Shown here in pieces: positions 1-8,201 of a stretch of DNA of 64,000 nucleotides. The notes under the pieces are model-generated. The model did not search any database. It was not told the origin of the DNA and saw nothing but the letters and a program-made list of their open reading frames with translations. The DNA is taken from NCBI GenBank assembly GCA_017428085.1, contig JAFRRP010000009.1:23215-87214 (forward strand). The letters run 5' to 3'. Source of the stretch: Clostridia bacterium. Its GTDB lineage: Bacteria; Bacillota; Clostridia; Oscillospirales; Acutalibacteraceae. The position numbers were made by a program, and so were the translations under genes. Position 1 is the first letter of the stretch; each line of letters starts with the position of its first letter.

Positions 1-2
1 GC

Positions 3-140
3 CGGGTGCTGGGCGTCACCGCCACGGCGGACGACCTGAAATCCGCCCTCGCTTTGGCCTATTCCCGCGTGGAAAAAATCTCCTTTGCCAACGCCTTCTA
101 CCGCAAGGACATCGGCAAACGGGCGCTGGAAGCGTTATAA
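3..140 (+). CDS. purD: Phosphoribosylamine-glycine ligase, C-terminal end (partial)
   Basis: Only the last 45 codons are inside the window, in frame 3, ending at TAA 138-140. The residues RVLGVTATADDL, then a helix ending YSRVEKISF, then YRKDIGKRAL match the C-terminal end of PurD (GAR synthetase). This enzyme joins glycine to phosphoribosylamine with ATP in the second step of IMP synthesis. The gene lies upstream of purL on the same strand, which supports a purine gene group. The stop is followed by a degenerate repeat element and a strong hairpin rather than by the next pur gene. Identification rests on a short tail but the motif order is typical. Confidence 0.8.
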   Translation, partial: RVLGVTATADDLKSALALAYSRVEKISFANAFYRKDIGKRALEAL

Positions 141-305
141 TGCAGCACGCTTTTCCTGTTTTTGTTGACTGCCGTCAACGAATGATATCGCAACGATAAA
201 ACAATCACACCGGATTGTTTTATCTGCGACCTCAGCAGCGTTCGCAACGCGATCCCGATGTTGTTGTCGATGCAGGGATCAACGGAGCTGAGGCTCCGTG
301 CTACG
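141..305. repeat. Degenerate REPIN/MITE-like element after purD
   Basis: The right end (about 283-304) reads as a palindrome, CGGAGC-TGAG-GCTCCG followed by TGCTAC. This is the same layout as the right ends at 38941, 40539 and 53460. The inner part has GATGTTGTTG before the right end and ATCGCAACGAT near the left, both resembling the interiors of the full copies. The left end (TGCAGCACGC at 141-150) has decayed. A second partial palindrome (CTCAGCAGCG) lies at 231-240. I read it as an old copy; the boundaries are approximate. Confidence 0.45.
195..224. terminator. 12-bp perfect hairpin downstream of purD
   Basis: GATAAAACAATC (195-206) and GATTGTTTTATC (213-224) are perfect complements around a 6-nt loop. 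The 3' arm is U-rich but there is no long T run after it, so it may be a weak terminator or a structural part of the surrounding repeat element. Confidence 0.45.
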
Positions 306-359
306 CCGTTCGCGCAACGCGATTCCGATTTTTGTTGTATTGTAAAAAGAGGTTTCATC

Positions 360-1088
360 GTGAGAAAACGAATATTTGAAATCATCGAGCAATCAAGCGG
401 AAACGATAAAGCAAGTTCTGTCTATGATGTTGTTATGATGATTGCCATTATTGCCAGCCTTGTTCCGCTTGCGTTCAAAGAAGAAACACAGCTCTTTTTT
501 GTCATAGACAAGGTTTGCGTGGCTGTTTTTATCATTGACTATTTGCTTCGCTGGGTGACGGCAGATTATAAATTCAACAAAAAATCTGTTGGTTCATTTT
601 TATGTTATCCCGTTTCCTTTATGGCTTTGATTGATTTGCTCTCGATTCTTCCGTCTGTTACGGCATTGAACAGCGGATTCAAGATTCTTCGTTTGATGCG
701 AATGTTCAGAGCTATGCGTGTATTGCGCGTGATGAAATTCGCAAGATATTCAAAGAGTATCCGCATTATCGCAAACGTATTCAAAAAATCAAAAGCGCCG
801 CTTGCGGCGGTCGGTACGTTGGCAATCGCATACATCGTCGTGTCTGCTCTTATTATCATTAACGTGGAACCGGATTCCTTTAATAATTATTTTGACGCAT
901 TATATTGGGCGACGGTTTCATTGACAACTATGGGTTACGGCGATATTTATCCGGTGACCACCATCGGCAGATTGGTTACTATGGCTTCTTCTATTTTCGG
1001 TATCGCCATTGTTGCGTTGCCTGCCGGTATTATTACTGCCGGGTATATGGATGAGATAAATCGAAATGACAGTGAGGAGAAGGAATAA
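360..1088 (+). CDS. Voltage-gated potassium channel (six-helix Kv type)
   Basis: This 242-residue integral membrane protein has the layout of a bacterial Kv channel. Hydrophobic S1-S3 lie at about 21-100. S4 at about 108-127 carries Arg/Lys every third position (RLMRMFRAMRVLRVMK). The pore has the K+ filter TTMGYGD at 189-195 and S6 follows. It should pass K+ across the cell membrane in response to voltage. I chose GTG 360, seven bases after AGAGG; the open frame extends to 258 but that part is repeat DNA. The gene is visibly AT-rich and uses AT-ending codons, unlike purL. Its stop overlaps the purL start by one base (TAATG), so the two are probably translationally coupled. There is no cytoplasmic RCK or TrkA domain. 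Confidence 0.88.
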   Translation: MRKRIFEIIEQSSGNDKASSVYDVVMMIAIIASLVPLAFKEETQLFFVIDKVCVAVFIIDYLLRWVTADYKFNKKSVGSFLCYPVSFMALIDLLSILPSVTALNSGFKILRLMRMFRAMRVLRVMKFARYSKSIRIIANVFKKSKAPLAAVGTLAIAYIVVSALIIINVEPDSFNNYFDALYWATVSLTTMGYGDIYPVTTIGRLVTMASSIFGIAIVALPAGIITAGYMDEINRNDSEEKE

Positions 1089-4000
1089 TGGTTTACAGAG
1101 TATTCGTTGAAAAGAAAAAAGAACTCGCCAACGAGGCGCGGGCTTTGCTGGCGGACGCCGTGGGCGTGCTGGGCGTCGCGGGGCTGAAAGACGTGCGGGT
1201 GTTCAACCGCTACGACGCGGAGAACATCACGGAAGAATTATTCGACTACGCGGTGAAAACCGTCTTTTCCGAGCCGCAGCTGGATATCGCCACAGAGGAA
1301 ATCGATACGGACGGCGCGGCGGCGGTGTTCGCGGTGGAATTCCTGCCCGGCCAGTACGACCAGAAGGCGGATTCCGCCGCCCAGTGCATCCAGATCATCT
1401 CCCAGGGCGACCGGCCCACGGTGCGCTCCGCCAAGGGCTACGCCCTCTACGGCGACTTGAACGAGGCCGATATCGCCGCCATTCAGAAGTACGTGGTCAA
1501 CCCTGTGGAGGCAAGACTTGCCGCGCTGGACAAGCCGGAGACGCTGGCCGTCGCCTACGACGTGCCCACCGAGGTGAAGACGCTGACCGGTTTCACGTCC
1601 CTGTCCCGGGAAGAGCTGGCGCGGTTCGTGGCGGACTACGGCCTTGCCATGGACGCGGACGATATCGCCTTCTGTCAGGAGTATTTCCGCAGCGAGCAGC
1701 GCGACCCCACCATCACCGAGATCCGCATGATCGACACCTACTGGTCCGACCACTGCCGCCACACCACCTTCCTGACGATCATCGACGGCGCGCAGTTCGA
1801 GGACCCGCTGCTGCAGAGCGCGTATGAGGATTACCTCGCCACCCGTGCAGCGCTGGGCGTGAAAAAGCCCGTCTGCCTGATGGATATCGCCACGCTGGCG
1901 GTGAAATACCTGAAAAAAGAGGGGAAGCTCCCCAAGCTGGATGAATCCGACGAGATCAACGCCTGCACCGTCAAGCTGGACGTGGACGTGGACGGCGTCA
2001 CGGAGCCCTGGCTGCTGCTGTTCAAGAACGAGACCCACAACCACCCCACGGAGATCGAGCCCTTCGGCGGCGCGGCCACCTGCATCGGCGGCGCCATCCG
2101 CGACCCGCTTTCCGGCCGGGCTTACGTTTACGGGGCCATGCGCGTCACCGGCTGCGCCGACCCCACCGTGCCGGTGAGTGAGACCATCCCCGGCAAGCTG
2201 CCCCAGCGCAAGCTGGTCACCACCGCCGCGGCGGGCTACTCCAGCTACGGCAACCAGATCGGCCTTGCCACGGGCATCGTGGATGAAATTTATCACCCCG
2301 GCTACGCCGCCAAGCACATGGAGATCGGCGCGGTCATCGCGGCGGCCCCGGCGGAAAACGTGAGAAGGGAAGTGCCCGCCCCCGGCGATATCGTGATCCT
2401 GCTGGGCGGCAGCACGGGCCGCGACGGCATCGGCGGCGCGACGGGCAGCAGCAAGGCCCACAACGCCCACTCGGTGGAGACCTGCGGCGCGGAGGTGCAA
2501 AAGGGCAACGCGCCGGAGGAGCGCAAGCTGCAGCGGCTGTTCCGCAACCCCGCCGCCACCCGCATGATCAAGCGCTGCAACGACTTCGGCGCGGGCGGCG
2601 TGAGCGTTGCCATCGGCGAGCTGGCGGACGGCCTCGTCATCGATCTGAACGCCGTCCCCAAGAAATACGAGGGGCTGGACGGCACCGAGCTGGCCATCAG
2701 CGAATCCCAGGAGCGCATGGCGGTGGTCGTGGAAAAAGAGAACGTGGACGCGTTCCTCGCCCTTGCCCATGAAGAGAATTTACAGGCCTGCCCCGTGGCG
2801 GCCGTACAGGCGGAGCCGCGCCTCGTGATGCGCTGGAACGGGAAGACCATCGTGGATATCAGCCGGGAGTTCCTCAACTCCAACGGCGCGGAGAAGCATA
2901 TCGCCGTCACTCCCGCCGCCCCGCGGGCGTACCAGAGGGAAATCACCGGCGGCTTTACCGACAACCTCAAGGCCGCTGCGGCGGACCTGAACGTCTGTTC
3001 CCGCCGCGGGCTTTCGGAGCGCTTCGATTCCACCATCGGCGCGGGCACGGTGCTGATGCCCTTCGGCGGCAAGCACCAGCTCACGCCCATTCAGGCCATG
3101 GCGCAGAAGGTTTCCGTGGAGAAAAAACATACCGATACCTGCTCCCTGATGGCGTGGGGCTACAACCCCTTGATCATGGAAAAAAGCCCCTACCACGGGG
3201 CGTATCTGGCGGTGGTGGAATCGGTTTCCAAGCTGATCGCCTCCGGCGCGAGCTTCACCGACGTGTACCTCACCTTCCAGGAGTATTTCGAGAAGCCCGG
3301 CGCGGACGGCAAACGCTGGGGCAAGCCCTTCGCGGCGCTGCTGGGCGCGTTCGAGGCCCAAAAGGCGCTGGGCGTGGGCGCCATCGGCGGCAAGGACTCC
3401 ATGAGCGGCAGCTTTGAGGATCTGGACGTGCCGCCTACGCTGGTCTCCTTTGCCGTCACGACCGAAAAGACGGCGGCGGTGGTATCCCCCGAATACAAAA
3501 AGGCCGGGGACCGCGTGGTGCTGCTGTCCCCGGAGTACGATGAAAACGGCCTGCCCGTCACGGCCTCGCTGCTGGCGCTGTTCGATCAGGTCGCCGCGCT
3601 GCTGCGCGACGGCAAGGCGGCGGGCTGCTATACGCCCGGCATGGGCGGCGTCGCGGAGGCGGTCATGAAGTGCGCCTTCGGCAACGGCTTCGGCTTCGCC
3701 TTTTCGCCGGATATTCCCGTGGAAGCGCTGTTCCGCTGGCAGTACGGCAGCTTCCTGCTGGAGACCGCGGAGGATATCGGCGGCGTCGTGGTGGGCACGG
3801 TCACCGACGAACCGGCGTTCACCTACGGCGGCGAGAGCGTCCCGGCGGGCGACCTGCTGCAGATCTATGAAAACAGACTGGAATCCGTCTATCCCGTCAA
3901 CGCCGACAGTCCCGGCGACTGCGAGACCTTCCGGTATGAGGCGGACAGCCGCGTTGCACCGCTGATCAAAACCGCGAGGCCGAAGGTGCTGATCCCGGCG

Positions 4001-4780
4001 TTCCCGGGCACCAACTGCGAATACGACAGCGCCAGAGCCATGCGCGACGCGGGCGCGGAGCCGGAGATCTTCGTGGTGAAGAACCTGACCTCCGACGATA
4101 TCAAGTCCTCCGTGGAGGGCTTTGCCGAAAAGCTGAAGACCGCCCAGATGGTGTTCATCCCCGGCGGCTTCTCCGGCGGCGACGAGCCGGACGGCAGCGG
4201 CAAGTTCATCACGGCCTTCTTCCGTAACGCCGCCGTCAAAGAGGGCGTGGCCGGCCTGCTGGACGACCGCGGCGGCCTGATGTGCGGCATCTGCAACGGC
4301 TTCCAGGCCCTTATCAAGCTGGGCCTCGTGCCCTACGGAAAGATCATCGACACGGACGCGGCCTGCCCCACCCTGACCTTCAACACCATCGCGCGCCACC
4401 AGAGCCGCATCGTGCGCACCCGCATCGCCAGCAACAAGTCCCCGTGGCTGTCGCTGATGCACGTGGGCGATATCGTGAACGTGCCCATCTCCCACGGCGA
4501 AGGGCGTTTCCTCGCCGATGAAGCCCTGATCCGGCAGCTTGCCGCCAACGGGCAGATCGCCACCCAGTACGTGGACGAGGACGGCGCCGCCACCATGGAT
4601 ATCCGGTACAACCCCAACGGCTCCTTGTTCGCCGTGGAGGGCATCACCTCCCCGGACGGGCGCGTCTTCGGCAAGATGGGCCACAGCGAACGCACCGGCA
4701 GCGGCCTTTATAAGAACGTGCCGGGCAATTACGACATCCGCATGTTCGAGGCGGCGGTGAGGTATTTCGCGGAGATGTAG
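1088..4780 (+). CDS. purL: Phosphoribosylformylglycinamidine synthase, single-chain
   Basis: This 1230-residue enzyme converts FGAR, glutamine and ATP to FGAM in purine synthesis. The N-terminal two-thirds carry the paired AIR-synthase-like ATP domains, with KNETHNHPTEIEPFGGAA near residue 315 and later GGKDSMSGSF. The C-terminal class I glutaminase starts near FPGTNCEYD. It has GGFSGGDEPD, the nucleophile Cys of GICNG (about residue 1069) and HGEGRF. The length fits the fused form found in many Clostridia rather than the PurS/PurQ/PurL set. Start ATG 1088 overlaps the channel stop, and GAGGAGAAGG just upstream is the ribosome site. The TAG stop (4778-4780) is the first three bases of a REP-like repeat. 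Confidence 0.97.
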   Translation: MVYRVFVEKKKELANEARALLADAVGVLGVAGLKDVRVFNRYDAENITEELFDYAVKTVFSEPQLDIATEEIDTDGAAAVFAVEFLPGQYDQKADSAAQCIQIISQGDRPTVRSAKGYALYGDLNEADIAAIQKYVVNPVEARLAALDKPETLAVAYDVPTEVKTLTGFTSLSREELARFVADYGLAMDADDIAFCQEYFRSEQRDPTITEIRMIDTYWSDHCRHTTFLTIIDGAQFEDPLLQSAYEDYLATRAALGVKKPVCLMDIATLAVKYLKKEGKLPKLDESDEINACTVKLDVDVDGVTEPWLLLFKNETHNHPTEIEPFGGAATCIGGAIRDPLSGRAYVYGAMRVTGCADPTVPVSETIPGKLPQRKLVTTAAAGYSSYGNQIGLATGIVDEIYHPGYAAKHMEIGAVIAAAPAENVRREVPAPGDIVILLGGSTGRDGIGGATGSSKAHNAHSVETCGAEVQKGNAPEERKLQRLFRNPAATRMIKRCNDFGAGGVSVAIGELADGLVIDLNAVPKKYEGLDGTELAISESQERMAVVVEKENVDAFLALAHEENLQACPVAAVQAEPRLVMRWNGKTIVDISREFLNSNGAEKHIAVTPAAPRAYQREITGGFTDNLKAAAADLNVCSRRGLSERFDSTIGAGTVLMPFGGKHQLTPIQAMAQKVSVEKKHTDTCSLMAWGYNPLIMEKSPYHGAYLAVVESVSKLIASGASFTDVYLTFQEYFEKPGADGKRWGKPFAALLGAFEAQKALGVGAIGGKDSMSGSFEDLDVPPTLVSFAVTTEKTAAVVSPEYKKAGDRVVLLSPEYDENGLPVTASLLALFDQVAALLRDGKAAGCYTPGMGGVAEAVMKCAFGNGFGFAFSPDIPVEALFRWQYGSFLLETAEDIGGVVVGTVTDEPAFTYGGESVPAGDLLQIYENRLESVYPVNADSPGDCETFRYEADSRVAPLIKTARPKVLIPAFPGTNCEYDSARAMRDAGAEPEIFVVKNLTSDDIKSSVEGFAEKLKTAQMVFIPGGFSGGDEPDGSGKFITAFFRNAAVKEGVAGLLDDRGGLMCGICNGFQALIKLGLVPYGKIIDTDAACPTLTFNTIARHQSRIVRTRIASNKSPWLSLMHVGDIVNVPISHGEGRFLADEALIRQLAANGQIATQYVDEDGAATMDIRYNPNGSLFAVEGITSPDGRVFGKMGHSERTGSGLYKNVPGNYDIRMFEAAVRYFAEM

Positions 4781-4850
4781 CACGGCGTCTCACGCAGTTT
4801 CAGTCGTAAGTCGTGAGTCGTAAGTCGTAAGAAGCGGCTGCGCCGCGGTA
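4778..4850 (+). repeat. Composite REP hairpins plus heptad repeats after purL
   Basis: The block starts with TAGCACGGCG, whose TAG is the purL stop. It is followed by tandem 7-mers (GTCGTAA, GTCGTGA, GTCGTAA, GTCGTAA at 4804-4832) and then a GCGGC-TGC-GCCGC palindrome (4833-4845). TTTTTT at 4856-4861 could make the last hairpin a purL terminator. The same order (REP, heptads, REP) is seen after mutS2. Confidence 0.8.
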
Positions 4851-4875
4851 CGGCGTTTTTTGCCTTCAAAATGAA

Positions 4876-4919
4876 AACAAAAAACCGGCGCGGGAGGCAC
4901 CATGCGTGTCCCCGCGCCG
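4876..4919 (-). terminator. Terminator of the zinc-ribbon gene
   Basis: On the minus strand CGGCGCGGG and CCCGCGCCG form a 9-bp GC stem with a 16-nt loop, followed by GTTTTTTG. It lies 18 bases after the stop of the 4937-6319 gene. Confidence 0.8.
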
Positions 4920-4936
4920 ATGGTTATAGAGCATCT

Positions 4937-6319
4937 TTATTTTAGTTCGATGACTTTTGCAAGAACTTTAGGAATTGTTACTTCGTCACCTCTAACAGTT
5001 TTATATGTATACAATCCTGTTGATACACCATAAAAGGTAATCGTATCATCCTCCAAAAATCGGGGAGAGTCTTCAGGCATAGCATAAAGCACATAAACAA
5101 CATCATCGATGTATTGTGAATATCCCCATTTTGTTGCAACACGTAAAGCCACGTAGTTAATTCCGTCCTCGAAATCTTCTATGACCTGAAGAATAGTACC
5201 GGTAAATTTCACATTCTTACCTTCATATGATTTAGGAGAACGGGCTAATTCAGTATACGATATGGATTCACATTTGGACTTGTATGCGGCATCGGAAATT
5301 GTACTGCAAAGAACTTTTATTGTGCAAGATTGGTCCTTGTAAGTAATTGTAACTTCTGACTCTTTATCTGCCTCCAGCGTTACGGGTGTTTCAATTTTCC
5401 ATCCCGACACCTTTTCTTTTGTACCATCTAAATATACGGCAGTAACTTCCATGTTTACATTGCTGGAATTGATGGTGGTGCCTGCAGTTGTGGAACCGGA
5501 ATATTTGGCGGTAATTTCTTTGATTGTTTTATCTGAACAAATCAGCTCAAGATTATAAGCAAAATCACCATACTTAACATTGATTATTTCACTGCCGTCT
5601 TTCTTGAGAGTTAATGAAGCAGGATCAAATACGCAGTCGCTTGTTACTTCAGTCTCTTTCCCATTTTTATGTTTTGCAAATACTTTAACATCTTTTTTGG
5701 AAGTGTCTATTGTCGTTCCTTCTGATAAGCTGCCTTTGTATTCAGCGTAAATATCAACGACAGCACTTGATGAGCATTTTACAGTAAGGTCTTTGCTGAT
5801 ATTTTTGTAGGTAATTGTAATCGTCGCAGAACTGTCTTCCTGTAAGGTCTTTTCCTCTGCAACAGACCATCCTTTTATTTCTTTTTCTGTTCCGTCTTTT
5901 GTAATGCCCAAAACGCTGATACCTTCGTTATTCTCGTTTAAAACGATATCCGCTTTGGTATCTCCGTTGTAGGAAACTTTCAATTGTTCATATTTTGGTT
6001 CCGCCGTTACCCCAATTATAACTGCTAATATTACAAGGATCAGAGCGATTGTGACGGGAATAATAGCTTTCTTCGATTTTGATTTTTGCTTTTTTGAATC
6101 AGCGATAGTCTCTGATGCTGCGTCTTTTGATCCATCTGAATAGAACTCATTGGATAGTGGATTGGGTGACGGTTCTTCTGTTGTCTTTTTTTCTTGTCTC
6201 GTATCAGATGTTTCCTCTTGCGCGTTGTCTCCGGGATTTTGCATTGAAACAGCAGATCCACAGAATTTGCAGAACGCAACACCGTTTTCAATTTCTTTTC
6301 CACAGTTTGGACAATTCAT
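4937..6319 (-). CDS. Zinc-ribbon membrane protein with Ig-like repeats and OB-like tail
   Basis: This is a 460-residue protein of unknown function. A zinc ribbon sits at the N terminus (CPNC at 3-6, CKFC at 17-20). A charged linker and one membrane helix (about 85-106, after a Lys-rich stretch) follow. Three ~75-residue Ig-like repeats come next, each with a DGT or NG turn, a GW and a TITYK strand. The last ~115 residues, with YEGKNVKFTGTI and a later FYGVSTG, look like an OB-type fold. The topology is probably ribbon inside, repeats outside. Start ATG 6319 has GGAGGGG five bases upstream; the open frame continues upstream only through the leader RNA. The gene is AT-rich compared with neighbours, which suggests transfer. 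Stress or envelope sensing is a guess only. Confidence 0.75.
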   Translation of the reverse strand: MNCPNCGKEIENGVAFCKFCGSAVSMQNPGDNAQEETSDTRQEKKTTEEPSPNPLSNEFYSDGSKDAASETIADSKKQKSKSKKAIIPVTIALILVILAVIIGVTAEPKYEQLKVSYNGDTKADIVLNENNEGISVLGITKDGTEKEIKGWSVAEEKTLQEDSSATITITYKNISKDLTVKCSSSAVVDIYAEYKGSLSEGTTIDTSKKDVKVFAKHKNGKETEVTSDCVFDPASLTLKKDGSEIINVKYGDFAYNLELICSDKTIKEITAKYSGSTTAGTTINSSNVNMEVTAVYLDGTKEKVSGWKIETPVTLEADKESEVTITYKDQSCTIKVLCSTISDAAYKSKCESISYTELARSPKSYEGKNVKFTGTILQVIEDFEDGINYVALRVATKWGYSQYIDDVVYVLYAMPEDSPRFLEDDTITFYGVSTGLYTYKTVRGDEVTIPKVLAKVIELK

Positions 6320-6361
6320 GAATACCCCTCCATCTTTCGGTATTAAATCATTTTTGTGCGG

Positions 6362-6561
6362 CAAAAAAAGTGCGGCAGATGGAACTGCCGCACTGAAAAA
6401 TACACAGCTCCAACTGTCGCCAAACAATTTCAATATCAATTCTGCTTCCCAATAGGAACAAATAGAACGATAAAACAGAGCCCGTATTTTTACCGAATGG
6501 ATAAAAATACGCTCTAATTGTTCCATAAAAGAAGCACTTTTATTCATGAAATTGTTTGGCA
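6362..6561 (-). ncRNA. Structured ~200-nt RNA (6S-like rod or attenuator leader)
   Basis: The predicted transcript starts about 7 nt after a consensus -10 and begins with GCCAAACAATTTCA (6560-6547). This pairs perfectly with TGAAATTGTTTGGC (6432-6419). Nested inside are TGCTTC/GAAGCA, GGAACAA/TTGTTCC, AGAGC/GCTCT and GTATTTTTA/TAAAAATAC, closing on a 9-nt loop. Together they form one long rod with an asymmetric central bulge. After it come a small hairpin and a 10-bp terminator stem (AGTGCGGCAG/CTGCCGCACT, 6394-6369) with TTTTTTT. The zinc-ribbon gene starts 43 nt further on. It could be a free sRNA of 6S-like shape or an attenuating leader. No T-box or known riboswitch core was recognised. 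Confidence 0.6.
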
Positions 6562-6567
6562 AATATT

Positions 6568-6596
6568 AGCATATCATAACGAGCTGCTTTTTGCAA
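6568..6596 (-). promoter_or_regulatory. Promoter of the structured RNA / zinc-ribbon gene
   Basis: TTGCAA (6596-6591), a 17-nt spacer, and TATGCT (6573-6568). The predicted start falls at about 6561, the first base of the long closing stem. Confidence 0.75.
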
Positions 6597-6701
6597 GATA
6601 TTTTTAAGCGCAAAGAAAAAAGGAAGGGGAAAAACTCGCGGCTCTGTTGGTAACGGAAGGGCTTTCGCGCCGGCTGCATTGCTCTGTTTCCGCATCCCCC
6701 C

Positions 6702-6750
6702 AGCCGCACACCCCCGCCGCCTTGCATTGCAGGGCGGCGGGGGGGCGGCT
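6702..6750. other. Very GC-rich long hairpin in a 300-bp intergenic stretch
   Basis: CCCCCGCCGCC (6711-6721) pairs with GGCGGCGGGGG (6733-6743) around an 11-nt loop. AGCCGC (6702-6707) pairs with GCGGCT (6745-6750) outside it. It lies between the minus-strand RNA promoter and the plus-strand phosphoesterase promoter. No T run follows. The rest of 6600-6827 holds no gene I can support. Confidence 0.6.
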
Positions 6751-6827
6751 ATGGGGAAGAGGGGAGGTTGCTTCAATCCAAAAACTGTGGGACAAACAGT
6801 TGTTACGCTTTTCTCCCAAATCCGCTA

Positions 6828-6856
6828 TTTACAAAAACAGGTTATGAGGATATAAT
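6828..6856 (+). promoter_or_regulatory. Promoter of the metallophosphoesterase gene
   Basis: TTTACA (6828-6833), 17-nt spacer, TATAAT (6851-6856). The predicted leader is about 33 nt and holds AAAGGAGAAG before ATG 6896. Confidence 0.85.
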
Positions 6857-6895
6857 GTATTTAATAAAAAGGATCATCCAAAGGAGAAGAAAACC

Positions 6896-8032
6896 ATGAA
6901 GCTCAAAAAGATACTGGTGCTGGCGCTGTGCTGCGTGATGGCCGTCGGGCTGCTGCCCGCCGTTTCCTTCGCGGACGATTCCGTCACGCGCATCCTGGCC
7001 TGTTCCGATTTCCAGAACCCAGACGGCAACGACGCGGGCAAGCAGGTGGTCTCCGCGGTGGTGCGGTCCATTCAGAACAACGGCGTGGACGCGGTGGACG
7101 CGTTCTTCTGCTGCGGCGATTACGACCACGACCTCACCATGCTGCCCGGCCCCACGGCCGAGGGCGTCAAAGCGCTGGGCGAAGCCGTCAGCCCCATTGT
7201 GCCTGACGGCGCGCAGAAGGTGTTCGTGCAGGGCAACCACGACTGCGCCTCCGGGTTGGCGGGGCTGGCCGTCAGCGGCAACAACGATCCCAAAAGCGGC
7301 AAGTACGGCCTGTTCGTCATCAATGAGGACGACTATTCCTGGTTCAACGCCAGCCGCGAGGTGGTAAAGGGTACCGCGGAGAACCTGAAAACCTACCTCA
7401 ACGAAAAGCTGGAAAGCGGCTTCACCGCCCCCGTCTTCGTGCTGTCCCACCTGCCGCTGCATTACTCCTACCGCAGCCGCCTGATCGGCGACGGACGCTG
7501 GGCCCACTACATTTTCGACGTGCTCAACGAGGCGGGTGAAAAGGGCCTGAACATCATCTTCCTGTTCGGCCACGACCACTCCAACGGCTGGGACGACTAT
7601 CTGGGCGGCGCCTGTATCTGCTTGGAAAAGGGCGACAGCATCAATATCGGCAAGCTGGGCAACACCCTGAAATGGGACGCCTTCGACCTGAACTTCACCT
7701 ACATGAACGCGGGCTACACCGGCTATTACGACAACCACAACGGCGCGGACGACGCCCTGACCATGACGGTGTTCGAGATCACCGACACGCAGGTCACCGT
7801 GAACCGTTACGACGCGGAGGGCCTGCACAACGTGGCCTCGGCGGGCAAGCGCAACGACTACAAAAACGAGACCGGCTACGAGCCCAACACGGACGTGAAG
7901 GCAAGCCCCGTGGTGATCCCGCTGACGGCTGTTGCCGACAGCAGCCCCATGGAAAGCGCTTTGGACCGGCTGGCGGCGTTCATCATGCGCATCTACGAAT
8001 TTCTGAAAAAAACGGTCGCGTCCATCTGCTGA
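6896..8032 (+). CDS. Secreted calcineurin-like metallophosphoesterase
   Basis: This is a 378-residue exported hydrolase. Residues 1-26 form a signal peptide (KLKK, a hydrophobic core, then VSFADD). The metallophosphoesterase metal motifs appear in order: ACSDFQ, CCGDYDH, QGNHDC, LSHLPLH and FGHDHSNG. The enzyme should bind two metal ions and cleave a phosphate ester outside the membrane, but the substrate cannot be told from sequence. It stands alone between its own promoter and a terminator. The C-terminal ~25 residues end in a hydrophobic and basic stretch that might lie on the membrane. Confidence 0.88.
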   Translation: MKLKKILVLALCCVMAVGLLPAVSFADDSVTRILACSDFQNPDGNDAGKQVVSAVVRSIQNNGVDAVDAFFCCGDYDHDLTMLPGPTAEGVKALGEAVSPIVPDGAQKVFVQGNHDCASGLAGLAVSGNNDPKSGKYGLFVINEDDYSWFNASREVVKGTAENLKTYLNEKLESGFTAPVFVLSHLPLHYSYRSRLIGDGRWAHYIFDVLNEAGEKGLNIIFLFGHDHSNGWDDYLGGACICLEKGDSINIGKLGNTLKWDAFDLNFTYMNAGYTGYYDNHNGADDALTMTVFEITDTQVTVNRYDAEGLHNVASAGKRNDYKNETGYEPNTDVKASPVVIPLTAVADSSPMESALDRLAAFIMRIYEFLKKTVASIC

Positions 8033-8061
8033 TCGCCGCGCAAAGACAGGAGAATACCGGG

Positions 8062-8095
8062 CCGGGAGAGCGTTTGTCCTCTCCCGGTCCTTTTT
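8062..8095 (+). terminator. Terminator after the metallophosphoesterase
   Basis: CCGGGAGAG (8062-8070) pairs with CTCTCCCGG (8079-8087) around an 8-nt loop, followed by TCCTTTTT. Confidence 0.9.
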
Positions 8096-8116
8096 ATACA
8101 TATCCGTCGCGACTTG

Positions 8117-8145
8117 TTGACAAAACGCGAAAAATGTGATATTCT
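8117..8145 (+). promoter_or_regulatory. Promoter of the DUF4234-type gene
   Basis: TTGACA (8117-8122), 17-nt spacer, TATTCT (8140-8145), about 57 bases before ATG 8202. Confidence 0.8.
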
Positions 8146-8201
8146 ATTTCCATTAAACTGCCATACAGTTTGATTTACAGAAGAAAACAGGAGGATTTGT
8201 C

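Noticed and set aside
258..359. Longer start for the K+ channel at ATG 258
   Set aside because: The extra 34 codons are repeat-derived and lack a ribosome site; GTG 360 has AGAGG at the right distance.
2780..4783. Long open frame on the minus strand across purL (667 codons)
   Set aside because: It is a shadow of the GC-rich purL frame: low-complexity His/Arg/Gly/Ala translation, no ribosome site, no family motif. The same applies to 1238-2770, 13679-15211, 22337-24109, 41541-42905 and 53546-55279.
6362..6561. T-box leader or known riboswitch upstream of the zinc-ribbon gene
   Set aside because: No T-box sequence (TGGNACCGCG) or recognised aptamer core, and the gene is not an amino acid or cofactor gene. 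Kept only as an unidentified structured RNA.
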